Assembly: GCF_004359215.1 (NCBI RefSeq)
Contig: NC_090612.1
Location: forward strand, 6,388,763 to 6,443,610
Direction of reading: 5' to 3'
Length of the DNA: 54,848 nt
DNA from: Bremia lactucae
Taxonomy: Eukaryota; Oomycota; Peronosporomycetes; Peronosporales; Peronosporaceae
Part shown: piece after piece, positions 42,710-54,153 of the stretch
Position numbering within the stretch: the first letter of the stretch is position 1
Layout: every line of letters starts with the position of its first letter
Made by a program: the position numbers and the translations under genes
The notes under the pieces: generated by a model
Seen by the model: the letters and a program-made list of their open reading frames with translations, nothing else
Told to the model about the DNA's origin: nothing
Databases searched by the model: none

Positions 42710-44000
42710 ATCTTTCGGTAGACCAAATGCGAATCCATACTAATGGACTCCCAACACCCTACTGGTACGGGCAGACTAGCCAGTGGCGCAGCAGCATGCG
42801 CCGAGGGTTTGACCCCTTGGCAAGTTTCGCATGTGCGAACGTATGTGCTAACCCATTCATAAAGTTTGGGCCACTAATAAACCTGGCTTACAGAGCCGGA
42901 GGTCTTTTCTCGACCGAGATGACCACCAAGGACAGTATCGTGTGCCTCATAGAGTATTCGGTACCTCAAATCCTCATCACGAGGAACAGCGACGCGCGGA
43001 GGGTCCGCAGCGTCCGTGAAAATAAGCAACAGGTCGTTATCGGAAGAAGATCGATAACCTTGCATGCAATCGTGCCGACAATTCAAAACTCGATTCAGTG
43101 CTCTTTAGAGCTCGTAGCAGAGCTACACACTGCTTATCCTTGGCGTAAGCCGAACGGATTAATTCAGTAATAGGCGACATTACAGTCGTTAAATGAGAGA
43201 GCTCATAATCCTGCGCGATAACGCATCAGCCAAAGCGTTCTGCTTGTCAGGCTTATATTTCACTTCGAAATTGTATTCGGCGGACAATAAAAGCTATCGA
43301 GCCCTTCTCTGTGAGCGATGGGGCGACTTAGTCGCAATGCGTAATGACACATGATCTGTATATATCACAAACGGCTTAGAGCCGAACAGATTAACTCCGA
43401 ATTTGACGAGAGCATACTTCATAGCAAGCAACTCTTTGTCATGAACTGGGTAGTTCTTTTCCGCTGCTTTAAGCTGTCTAGACTCGAAAGCAATTACACA
43501 TCCACGCCCATTTGTAACAGAGCACTGCCAATGGCAAAATCCGATGCGTCACAGACGACACTGAAAGGCCAATTTGGTTCTGGCAGTGCCAGAATCGGAG
43601 CATGAGTAAGACTTCCATAACTGCTTGAGAAGCATTATGCTCTGTGCTAGTCTAGCACCATTGTAGGAGATTAGATAATAGCCTAGCCATATCAGCGTAA
43701 TTTTCGCTATATTTGTATAAATATTTGGCGTGACCCAACCACTAACGCAAATCATTTTGGTCTTTAGGAACCGGCCAATCTACTATGGCTTTTAGCTCAA
43801 CGAGATTCGCTCTAAGTCCTCACGTCCCAATGAAGCACCCTAAAAAAAGAATTTCTTCTGCGCCAAAAATTCATTTAGATGCATTGGCATACAATTTATT
43901 TGTGTGCATACACTCGAGCACTGCTCGCAAACGGTCTTAATGGTTTTCCACATCCGACCGACCCTGCCTCGCACGACTTTGGACAAAAATGTCAGCAAAA
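42710..44000 (-). pseudogene. G4 RNase H, zinc domain and RT thumb, fragmented
   Basis: The zinc-binding domain is readable at 42874-43086 (YEAHDTVLGGHLGREKTSGS). RNase H and thumb sequence aligns with 3600-4700 of G1 at nucleotide level but is broken by many indels. Confidence 0.8.
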
Positions 44001-44941
44001 TAAGTCTGTGCATAACCTCGATGGAGGCAAAACAGTTACGCCACTAGACGATTAAGTGTTGCCGGGGCGTTGGAAAGCCCTTGTGGCATAACCAACCACT
44101 TCCATAACTTACCGCTTGGTGTGCTGACCGCTGTGAGCGGGATATCGCTATCTTGCATGAGCAGTTGGTAGTAACCATCGACTTAGTCGACTGCACTGTA
44201 CATTGTACATCCCACCATATTGTTCTGAAGAACATTCTTTCTAGAAATGGGGGTTTGTGCTGGTAAAGTGGCAGCATAAGGCTTATTGTAAGAATGTACA
44301 ATGCGCCATTTACCATTTGGTTTTTTGACACAAAATTTCGTTGTCGAATTGAATGATTTGCTCTCTCGTACCATTCCAGCCTCGTGTTTAGCACGGAAGA
44401 AATCGTCAATGACGTCACACTGTTCCTTTGGTAAAAGCCAATGTCGTGTGACACAGTATTTGGTTCCCGGAATCAAGTCAATTTCTTGTCGGACACCTCT
44501 ATTCGGAGGGAAAAGAGATGGTGGATTGGTACATACCACATCTTGGAATTCCTTAATCAAGGAATAAAATGGATCCGTAGGATCTTTAAGGATCGATGAC
44601 CCACTCCGCGCACTAAGTGCAGCTTTTGTGTCATCCAGGGCAGCTTCGTCCAGAAGTGACGATAACTTTAATTCAATCGTTGGTCGAATGACCTTCATCT
44701 CAGATAAGTCGCCAGCCTTTAAGGCTCGGCCGCACTCATCAATAGACATTTCGTTTAGCTCTAAAAGAGCATGTAACGAAGGGATTGCCGCAAGGCTAAC
44801 TTCCCCCTCAATGTTAGCGGTTACACCATTTACAAGCGTATGTAATTGCTCACTCGTATCACTTTGTGAGGGTATACACGCTTTGCGTCTCCCCTGTATT
44901 GGAGTAGAGACAACACGCCTCTTCGAGGCCGGGACATTCAA
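44001..44941 (-). pseudogene. G4 spacer and RT N-terminal part
   Basis: 252 codons from 44941: the Glu/Leu-rich spacer ([20 protein letters not shown]), then RT entrance [19 protein letters not shown] and KKPNGKWRIVHSYN. The 177-bp block 44679-44855 is identical to G1 5385-5561. Confidence 0.86.
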
Positions 44942-45088
44942 GTCCCCAAAATTTCCAGCCTATACTGGTTCTACACCAGAGATGGTGTCTGATATGCGAC
45001 ATCCGACAAGGAGTTAGGAAACCCAACTTCCTTGTCCAGCGACCGTTTACGTGTCGCTTCACGTGCATGAGAAGGGTTTGACCTCAAA

Positions 45089-45320
45089 TGCCCTGGCGAA
45101 CCGCCAATAGTGTTATTATTCACACTCAGTATGGTGCCACCACACTCGGTGGACTTAGACATGCCACTCCACGTATTTTAGGGATATTGCACCCTTGATG
45201 CCCTGGCGAAACCGCCAATAGTGTCACTGTTGACACTCAGTATGGTGCCACCTTGGCCGACCACACTCGGTGGACTTAGACGTGCCACTTCACGTATCTC
45301 AGGGATTTTGCTCCCTTGAT
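45089..45320. repeat. Tandem duplication inside G4
   Basis: Two head-to-tail copies with a 110-bp period, each starting TGCCCTGGCGAA. G1 has a single copy near 6025-6145. Confidence 0.85.
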
Positions 45321-45409
45321 GACTCGGCCTTAGGCCTACAGTGCTTTCAGCATTCAGTGAATCGTTATTTCAACGAGTGTCACTCGACGGAGTACGTGCC
45401 CTTCTCCCA

Positions 45410-46000
45410 CCCCCTTTTCTGAATCGGGCTCAGAATTAATGCTTACAACATTGGAGTGGATTAACTCAAACATTCCAATGCCTAAAATACTGACAGATTC
45501 AGTCAGTCATCCGCCCCAATAGCGCATTTGTTGCCTAGCAAAGGTGGGTTCATGACTCTCCAAAACTTTACATAGGATCATTACGCATGGCGCCTAAGGT
45601 ATTAGACCTCCAATCGATCCTGGCTCATGGCATTCAAGCCAGACCATGCCAAAGATGCGATCATATCTCGAATTCAAATCAAGGACGAACAGCGTTTCAT
45701 ACTGTCAACGTCCAGATACTTTATACCTTAGTTCAATGGAACTTTAGGAGCAGTGACACGAATCCTGGTCGCTAAGCGAACAGTGATTGTATCACTTTCA
45801 TGCGCTTTAAGCGCCTCAACGTATTCTTGATTTACCTCAAGGAAAAGACGTCGAGCATAATTGCAAGACGCTCCTGAGTCAATTAAAATTGACTATGGCT
45901 TGTCAAAGCCCTTCATAGTCGCTTGAGCGACTAACATGCCAGGCTTGTGCTCACGCCCCGTGCCATTGAGCACCGAGCGAATTAAAGCTAGGTACTGCTT
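45410..46000 (-). pseudogene. G4 protease region
   Basis: Nucleotide match to 6236-6784 of G1 including the Ser-Gly-Ala-Ser active-site area near 45870-45890. Frameshifted throughout. Confidence 0.72.
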
Positions 46001-46018
46001 ACTCGCACCCCTAGAGAT

Positions 46019-46770
46019 TCAACAGAGCCTAGGTATTCTCCCGTAGGGCGCTCCGCACCTACAGAGTATCGACATTTTCTCGCACCGTACCAGATTTATG
46101 GTATAGGTCGGAATTGGTACTCTTTCGAGCTTTACGCGTATTTCGTAGGGGATAGGCCGGACGTAAATGTTTCGAGCTCCGCACATATAACATCTACGGA
46201 TGTTCATATGCTGTTCCACAGCTTAAAAAGCCTCATTTCATTCCTCAACGAGGCTTAGATCCATGGGTTCCGGTCTATTAGACGGTATCATGCGCTTGAA
46301 GAGCTTGTTCGGTAAACAGGCGTGCTAGCGCGAGCAGACTTAAAGTCGAACTCAGCGCGTAGCGCTACGGCAACTACCTCTTCGAACGTAGCAAGATGAG
46401 ATCGGAATAATTTCGTCTGGGCAATGCCCCCATTGAGACCCTTCATAAAGAAAGTTACAACAATTTCTTCTTGCACCGGGTCTTAATGCATAGATGCAAT
46501 GAGAGTTCTCAACTCCTGGACAAAGTCTTCTAGGGTTCGCTAACCCTGTCGAGTCGCTAGGAGCCGTGCTCGCATGCGACAAGCCTGATCAGGTGGTGCA
46601 AACATGCTAGTCATCTGCTGTGTCAGCAAATCCCATGAGGGAAGAGCGTCGTTCATGGCCGTGCTGCACGATAGTGCCCACTCCATGGCTCTACCTCCAA
46701 GTTTGGAAATGGCCATAGCTACCTGTTGCCGTTCTGTTATGAACAAGGCGGAGTCAATGGACATCTCCAT
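46019..46770 (-). pseudogene. G4 gag fragments
   Basis: Knuckle trace RRCYMCGARN (46219-46019), gag linker VVTFFMKGLNGGIAQTKLFR (46476-46288) and capsid TERQQVAMAISKLGGRAMEW (46770-46540). The order and sequence follow G1. The CCHC knuckle has lost spacing. Confidence 0.82.
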
Positions 46771-47121
46771 CTACTTAATCCAAAAAAAAGAAATTTTCTC
46801 CCTCTTTCCCCTCAAATGTATTAACATTGACAACTAGAGGGCACGCCTTAGGCTCTGAATCAGCTACAAAGATGTACCGAGTTTACATAGATGCCGCAAG
46901 GTGATCCTAAACCTGGCCGATCAGGGAGGATTCAAATCACATGAAGGCTTCAATCCTTGCATGCAGGACCTCTGGTCCCTGGGATATAATGAAGTCTACA
47001 TGTTCAAGCCCCAACAAAGTTTTGAGCTTGTAATACGCTGTGCATTACGCCTCTGAAAGCTCTATAAATTTCCATTTCAGTGATGGCTTAGTCTTCTAGA
47101 GACTCAGGCGTATATTGACTA

Positions 47122-47133
47122 CATATCCTACCA
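47122..47133 (-). other. Primer-binding site of G4
   Basis: TGGTAGGATATG on the minus strand, two bases inside the 5' LTR, as in G1. Confidence 0.6.
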
Positions 47134-47135
47134 GA

Positions 47136-47634
47136 TGTAGCGGAGCTACCTCGCTCCTACAGTCAGAGGAAGATTTTGAGACTCAGAGAGTATCTTAGTT
47201 CTATAGAACTAATGGGTTTAACAGCTCAAAGAGTCGTACAAGCTGGTAGAGCTTATTGAATTCTAGTTGAAAGGATTCAGAGGTTCGTAGAACCAAGTGG
47301 CAACTAGTGCCCGAGAGTGTGTACCTTAGAACATACTCTCGGGCACTAGTTGCCACTTGCTTCTGTCTCTCACAGATCAAGCCTTAGCAAGGCACTAGAC
47401 GCTTCAAGATGCACGAACTGCACTTTATTTGATTATTTAATCTAAGACCTTACCCTAGCTAATTTAATATTAGATTTCGGCCGCCAGATTTATATCTGGC
47501 GGCGACTACATTTGTTCCTCATGATAAATGGGATTTTAGTAATTGACTATTTTAAAATATGATATAAGGGTATGTTACCCATAACGTAAATGTACCATAA
47601 CAACGGTTCTCCAACCAATGTGTGCCCCATTACA
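47136..47634 (-). repeat. LTR beta, 5' LTR of G4 (499 bp)
   Basis: TGTAGCGGAGC...CCCCATTACA. It carries a private 24-bp inverted repeat at 47295-47358 that the other beta copies lack. Confidence 0.88.
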
Positions 47635-48425
47635 TGTTGCTTCTACGGATAGTTGAATTCAATCAGTTTGGGTTTCACATTTAGGATACAACAGGTCAAT
47701 GAGACCCTCCGTCATTATCGCCGACTGACCAAGATGGAGCATTTGGCATTGTATAGGGTCCCACATCCCAGGAGCTTTTTAGTTCGTATGCAGTAAGCAC
47801 AGGATATCTGACGCCTTTATTTTGGACTCAAATTTGCGATTTACGTCATAATTTGGCTTCAATTGTTTGAGGACTGGGTAGCGAGCCCAATTAATTGATC
47901 GTAAAACAACTTTTAAACAATGAATAGATCGCGTCGTGGCAAATGCGTTTAATACGGTGGCGATCTCCAAGAATGAAGTAACTTTGCAGTTCGTGAAGCT
48001 TTCCAACAGCAATCATACCCAAATCTACGGTCGGGCAAATAAGGAGTTCGTTACGTTTTCTGTTTGGGCACAGCTCGAGTTTTAATGGAGACGTTCGGAG
48101 CAGATTTAACAAAGCGTATTAATTTCATTAATGATTTGGAAGACAATCGCTCAAGTTACATTGCCAGCATTACAGTGATCATGGCATTGTGTTGGACTAA
48201 AGGACACGGGAAGAGAGGCATAATTTCCAAGATAGAAAGTTGATTTCTGTTAGTATCAACGACCTCTCATCATTAGTGAGCTCAATACCGAAAGCGTCAA
48301 GAGAAGCAAATAATTGTATGGATAAGCGGATAGCCGTAACTCGAAAGGTACGTGGCGCTATGGAAGTGTTCGATAGTAATCGTGTAGAGTCAAAGAGGAA
48401 GCTGTAGCACAGGAAAAAATGATTC
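47635..48425. other. Unassigned spacer between G4 and Copia-3
   Basis: About 790 bp. Only short open frames on either strand; no motif, LTR or conserved domain recognised. Confidence 0.4.
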
Positions 48426-48618
48426 TGTTATATTCTTTTGCGATATCTGCCTTACCTCGCTTTCTCCCGTGTCCAAGCGGTTTCCTACAGCCGAAACTGA
48501 CCAAACTTTTTAATCCGACAGGCGCTAAGTCGTTAGCTGCTACTTCACCTATCTCTTTGTTCCTCTCCAAGCATTTTGTAAATAGCGTGAAGCGACTAGA
48601 ATAATGCGATTTCTAACA
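48426..48618 (-). repeat. 3' LTR of Copia-3 (193 bp)
   Basis: On the minus strand TGTTAGAAATCGC...ATATAACA. It pairs with 52964-53151. Confidence 0.85.
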
Positions 48619-48705
48619 CTTCTTCTCGGCTATAAACCTACCTTCATATCCGACATGCAAAAAAATCACGTAGTTTAGCGAGCTTGGTCGCGTCGAGTGC
48701 CTTGG

Positions 48706-48987
48706 TCAGCAAATCAGCAAGCATCTGCCCCGACCGCACATAATGTGCCAGCACAATTTCACGACGGCAAAATCGCAAACAAATTTGACTCGAGTGTCAT
48801 TATGTTTTTCCTTGAGTGACAACGCTTCTCTTTTAAGCGGCCGTATAGCAGCCTGATTGTCCACATGCATAAGCATGGGCAATTTTGGCGCCACGCCAAT
48901 TTCGCATAACATTTCCCGCACGCCTAAAAACTCTCGGGCAACCTCCGATACCGCCACAAGTTCGGCTTCCATCATCGATAGGGACAC
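48706..48987 (-). pseudogene. Copia-3 RNase H
   Basis: Reads SLSMMEAELVAVSEVAREFL, then MLMHVDNQAAIRPLKREA, KEKHNDTRVKFV: copia RNase H, where the last is normally KHIDVR. Confidence 0.86.
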
Positions 48988-49198
48988 GCCATCCTATTTC
49001 TTGTTACTCCAGCTGATCGTCATACCGTTAAGAGTATAATACCTCCGGTCAGTGACTCCTGTCATTCTCGTCCGCGGCGAATTCGGCGTCACAGTAACTT
49101 TCAAACACAATTGACATATTCCCATTTTCGCTTGGTTTCATGTTTAGCTTTATCGACCTTGTGCTCTTTAAGTAGCGCGCCACCCGCTTTGCAAGCTT

Positions 49199-50028
49199 CT
49201 AATCGTGTAGCAGGGGCTCATGTGTCTGTCGCCTCGCCTTGTGCAATGCGAACACAATGTCGGGTCTTGTGCATCGCGCCATCCAAAGCAGCGACCCAAC
49301 CAGCGACTGAAATTTTTTCACTGTTGACAATCCATTCTTGCTTTTATCCTCGAGTAACGCACTGTCACTTGGGTGCACCTCAACAGTCAGCACCATTAGG
49401 CGCAAGCGTAGAGTTGGCATCTGAGAGCCCGTGCTCGCATATTAAATCAATAATTGACTCTTCCTCGTCCAGTACATAGCCACTGTCGCCGTTAAGCACC
49501 ACTCGCATTCCAAGAAACTTGCTCACTTGACCAAGATTCTTAATTGACAAGCTTGTAAGACTTGCAAAGAATCGGTCAACCGCAGCCACACCGGTACCTG
49601 TGACAAGAAGGTCATCCAGATAGACCCCTGCCCCAAAAATGTCCTAATCATCGCGCTTCCAGAAGAGACATATTCAGCCACGCACTGTGTAAATCCCGCA
49701 TCGCACAACTTGGTATGCAGAAGCTGGCTCCATAATCGACCGGCTTGCTTGAGCCCGTACAAGCTCTTGCACAATTCCAACGGTAGCTCCTTCTTAATTG
49801 ACACGCCTAAATTCTTCAAAGTCTCTTCGTCAATATCCATGCCTTTGTTACCTGTAAAAATATATCAAAGTGAGACTCCTTATTCGCTTTAACGTAAGCG
49901 TTTGATATATCCCCGTGCTTTGCGGGCTTGCTCTGGCGGCGGCATGGGATGCCGCCAGAGCAAGTAGCACCTTCACTGTTGACATATCCATAACTGCTGC
50001 GAAGGCTGGTAAACAAAAATTGGCTCAT
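49199..50028 (-). pseudogene. Copia-3 reverse transcriptase
   Basis: Landmarks: DISNAYVKANKESHFDIF (50028-49816), LCKSLYGLKQAGRLWSQLL (49840-49523), YLDDLLV in another frame near 49600-49625, LGQVSKFLGMRVVL (49589-49380), QSLVGSLLWMARCTRPDIVF (49420-49199). At least four frame changes. Confidence 0.88.
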
Positions 50029-50256
50029 TTCCGCACGTCCTATCTCCTCACGCAGGGCTATCTACCTTCCTTCGCGCTTGCTGCTGCACATTGTTTCGCC
50101 ATAATTCTTGGGATCGCGCTTGTATACGTGAGCCACGACGCTATCTTCGCGGCCATGCTCCTCCGAAGCTTCGGAAGACTGCATCCGTTGCGTTGCACCT
50201 CGAGTCCTGTGCGCAGCACCTGTCAATGACAAGACGGACAGCATCATCTAAACCTG

Positions 50257-51305
50257 TCAAACTCGCAACATCTGATCGTTCCTCGAACTCAAGAGCTCTC
50301 TGTAACTGACTGTTTTGCGATCGCTCAGGATTTCGATGTCCTTCACGTGCTGCGTAATCACGACGTTGTTCTCCTTCTGCAGAAACACCCTGCAGCCCTT
50401 GATTTCGTCGCTGCGTCCAATTATAACGCCGACTTGAGACCTCTTTGCAAGCGATTTTTTTCGCGGGTCGCGGTACACAGAGCACAAAGATCCAAAAGCC
50501 ACAATTTCCCGAAAATCAGGAGCACGCTTCGTAAGCGCCCCTCCATCGGCGATGCTCGCTTTTTGTTAGCGCTTGTTGGGCTGCGATTGATAATGTATGA
50601 AGCATCCTCAACCACATCACCCCAAAATTATAAAGGGAGTCACTTGCAAATATCATCGAGCGAGCCATGTTAAGCACCGTCCGGTGCATTCTCTCAGCTT
50701 TTCCATTAGATGCTTGATTTCTTGCTTCACTGACTTGTCTTTAAACACCTGTAGACTTGCAAAACAGGTCAACGTTCTATACTCGCCTCCGCCGTCAGTC
50801 CTTAGTACATGTACGCGACAGCCGAACTGACGCTTGAAAAACACCATGAATTCCTTCGCCGCTTGATCCTTGGTCTTGGCGAGAAATACGCGACAGTAAT
50901 TTGACTTGTGATCCACGACATTATTTAAGTATCGGTTGTCAAGTCGGTTCCTCGGTGTCATCGGACCCTTAAGGTCCGAGCATACGACGCCGCCAATACA
51001 GTCGATCGGCGAGTGAGCACCCGTGTCCTTGTCTCGGTTTGCCTCCCTTCAGCATTCGACACACACGTACGTCTTGACCGTTCCATAATCTTGATGCCAG
51101 ACGCCAGGTCTCTTGCCATCCGCTCAACCGCGTCATAAGCCAAACGTCCCAGACGCTGGTGGAAGTGGTACAGTGATCCACTCTGCATGTCCTTGGTCGA
51201 CTCATTCGATATTTGATGTGTTACTATTGCCATAAGAACGTCACTCGGAGTACTTGGACTGCGGACCAGCTCCATTGTCTCCACGTAACGTACATTATTT
51301 TTCAT
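50257..51305 (-). pseudogene. Copia-3 integrase
   Basis: The pre-integrase zinc region LYHFHQRLGRLAYDAVERMA (51305-50958) is followed by the core: KTKDQAAKEFMVFFKRQFG, HVLRTDGGGEYR (50961-50653), SYIINRSPTSANKK, and the post-integrase FGSLCSVYRDPRKKSLAKRS (50502-50257). The central Asp is kept; frames are broken. Confidence 0.88.
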
Positions 51306-51447
51306 CGATATGTCAAATATAACTTCACCATGCTGCGCCTTGCAAGTGCCCGCTTTGTCCCGCCATACAGTAGTCCGTTCCCTTTGCGCTCGAGCTTACC
51401 AAACAAAACTATATTTCACGACAGCTCTGGCGCGAGATAGACGTCAG

Positions 51448-52962
51448 TCAACGTGATGTTCCCTGTCGCCCTTCAGCTAACACAGTAAGTACCACGCTAC
51501 CGACAGTTGACAACTCGACTGATCCGCCATCAGCCAGATGGCCCTCATATTCGCATACTTTTGCATTTCTAAATAAAGACAAATTGTTGACTAGGTGGCG
51601 ACTGGATGCACTGTCTAGAATCCATTCGTCGCCAACACAATCGGTGACGCCCCCAATCGACAGTGTCTCGGACAACTGAGCATGACGCGAGTTCTTTGCA
51701 CTAGTGCCTTCGGCAATTTCGAGCACAATATTTCCACCGCCCTTGCCTCGACGGTCTTCATTTGTGTTGCCAATTTTCTTGTATCTACAAACAGCCTTGA
51801 CGTGTCCTGCCTTTCCACATCTATAGCAGGTACATGTTTCCTTTCGCAACGTCAACTCTTACACATGAGCGACCACTTCTCTTCCAAAGGCACGTCCTGA
51901 TCGAGATCCCATCTGAATCGTCTGCGCAAATTGCGCTAGTTCTTCAGCATACACGAGATAGTCGGCGCAATGCGTCTGGTACTTTGCCATCATAATTGTT
52001 GATAGTGCAGGCGATGCATAGCGTACGATGTTGTCGAGCACCTGCTGCTCGGCCCCTCCAGCTGCATCGTTGACGCCGACAAGGTACCGATAATGTTCCG
52101 GCCGCGAGCGCTTAAAGTCCTTTTTGCCGTAAATAGCCTCATCGCTTGAGCAGCAGTGATATTGGGCTTGAACGTGGCAAGCATACGCTGCATCACGTAC
52201 TGCAAAGTCGGTAGCACATCCCTCCAAATGTCGACTTGCTTATTAAAATAGCGTTCCGCAGTGCCTGTCCAGTACTATCCTAGTACATCTGTCTTTACAC
52301 TTTCGGTCTAGTGAAATCCGCACAATTCTTGAGCCATGCCCACCTCTCGGCAAAAGGTCTTGCCTCAGTAAGAAAAAAAAACAGACCCGAGTCCGACATA
52401 AACCTCATACCCATCGAGCTTGCGTATCGCAAGCTTGCGCTACCTTGCATCGGAAGTCCGATACTGAGTCGTTCAAGGATCTTGCACTAGGATTGCGGCT
52501 GGCAGCTGCTGGTGCGAGGGCAATAAGACAGGCGGGCGAGGTGGCAGTTTCGCGCGCTGCGGCGCACCTTGATGTTTGGGCTGCGGGCCTGAAACCGTCA
52601 AGCCTTTCTATCGAAGGGCGCGGCGCTTGATGGTTTCGCAAGTCCGACCAGTCGAGAGCGTCTCGATGTAACTTTCCTGCTAAGTCAGAACCGAGAATTG
52701 AGCTGAACATGTTAATGTCAACAGCTCCTCGCATGCGCTCATCTTCCGCAGTCCTCGCCTTTGACAGTTCCATATTCTTCATGCGCTCGTCCATGCCGCT
52801 CAGCATCGTGAGAACCCTCTCTAGCGCATTGGTGTCCGCGCTTCTTTCGTGAGCGTGAGGAGGGATGACCACAGCAGGCTCCGATGCAGCCCTTTCGTGA
52901 CTGGTTGCCAGCGGTGCCTGTGCCATGTCGATGTCGTCTTTCTTCTCTGAGCTTGGGCTCAT
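51448..52962 (-). pseudogene. Copia-3 gag and protease
   Basis: Gag starts at the ATG 52962 (MSPSSEKKDDIDMAQAPL), directly at the 5' LTR edge, and runs to 52405 with a Met/Glu-rich helix (LTMLSGMDERMKNMELSKAR). A second piece is 52227-51859. The third carries the knuckle CYRCGKAGHVKAVC and protease WILDSASSRHLV (51855-51448). The 5' half of the primer site upstream of the ATG is deleted. Confidence 0.87.
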
Positions 52963-52963
52963 A

Positions 52964-53151
52964 TATTCTCTTGCATTATCTGCCTTACCTCGCTTTCTCT
53001 CGTGTCCGAACGGTCTACTACAGCCCAAATTGATCAAAGCTTTTAATCTGACAGGCGCTAAGTCGTTAGCCGCTACTTCACCTATCTCACCGTTCCTCTT
53101 CAACCATTTTGTAAATAGCGTGAAACGACTAGAATTATGCAATTTCTAACA
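52964..53151 (-). repeat. 5' LTR of Copia-3
   Basis: The minus strand begins TGTTAGAAATTGC; it aligns with 48426-48618 with many differences. The inner end lacks the expected AACA. Confidence 0.82.
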
Positions 53152-54153
53152 GGAAGTGCAAATAAGGAATGAAGTATAAAGATCAAAGTGGCTCAGGAAT
53201 GGAAGCTCGAGTTGAGTCTATAGTAATATTAAGCACAATTACTCCATTTATACCCATAATTTCATTCATTCAAGAAGACGTGCTCTAGTCACGATCTATT
53301 ACTGCTATGGTGAAATTTGAAGGTAATTGGTGACCTAAATTGAACGCTGACCCTCCCACCACATGATGACACACCATGTTTCTTATTTTAGTCGTTTAAT
53401 GTCATTTGTGTGTTCGCAAGTCACATCTTTGCATAAATTAAGCGAGGAAGGCAACGTTTTGGAAGCATGTCTTTTAGCGAACAATATGAATAAAGAGCCT
53501 AACCTGTCGCCCCCAGAACGTTCCTTTTACGGATTTCACCCAATGTAGCGATTGACTTTTCAAGTAGCTCATTGAGTCCTCGGTATAACCGCTGTTGGCA
53601 ACGTCATGCGTCATATGCCTGCGTCCAAACAGCTAGCGAGTCAGTTGCAAGCATGAAAGGTCAGTCAAACTTGCATCAATTGCTACGAACTTGATAAACG
53701 CTAAGGGAGTTAGCAGTTTCTTGTAGTAAGGTTTGTTGGCCGACTGGAGAAGGAAGCAAAAGGTTTGTACTGCTGGGTGAAGTATCCAGCCAGACGGCCA
53801 CGATCTCTATCGAGGGATCCGATCGCACTATACAATGGTGCTTTATCCGACGATGTTTCCCTGACGATAACCGAGTCGACACCCATTAGACAAAGATCGG
53901 CTTCTTAATCACAATCGTTTTGAAATTTTGTTTACAGCTCGGAATTTGCCATGAAGGATTCGTTTTTCATTTACAGCACGCTAATGCCGGGTAGGAATGA
54001 TGTAGTTCTGGAAGATGTCAAGCTCGCAACGCCGCGATCCATAATGGAAGTAACTATAAACGAAAGTGGCATGACCGAAAAATATCCGTCAACAATCTCT
54101 AAAAAACTGGGTAGAGCATGGACCAATGCAATACTTTCCAAGGACGCAACTCT
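53152..54153. other. Unassigned spacer with weak open frames
   Basis: Open frames at 53701-53889 (+, no ATG; SKVCWPTGEGSKRFVLLGEV) and 53951-54157 (+; MKDSFFIYSTLMPGRNDVV) read like real protein pieces but match no family I know. A splice-acceptor-like TTTTGTTTACAG ends at 53938. They may be remnants of a host gene or the 3' UTR of G5. Confidence 0.3.

Larger units (their letters stand above)
40081..47634 (-). mobile_element. G4: Ty3/gypsy chromovirus, second copy of the G1 family
   Basis: Minus-strand element with beta LTRs (40081-40491 truncated, 47136-47634 full). Gag, protease, RT, RNase H, integrase and a broken chromodomain are readable, and an antisense ORF lies on the plus strand next to the 3' LTR. 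It aligns with G1 along its length, with scattered differences and one 177-bp identical block. It is more fragmented than G1. Confidence 0.92.
48426..53151 (-). mobile_element. Copia-3: Ty1/copia element with both LTRs
   Basis: Short LTRs (48426-48618 and about 52964-53151) bracket minus-strand gag, protease, integrase, RT and RNase H. The LTR pair is clearly diverged, no target duplication was found, and each domain is frameshifted, so the element is old. A purine tract (GAGAAGAAG, plus 48619-48627) abuts the 3' LTR. Confidence 0.92.
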
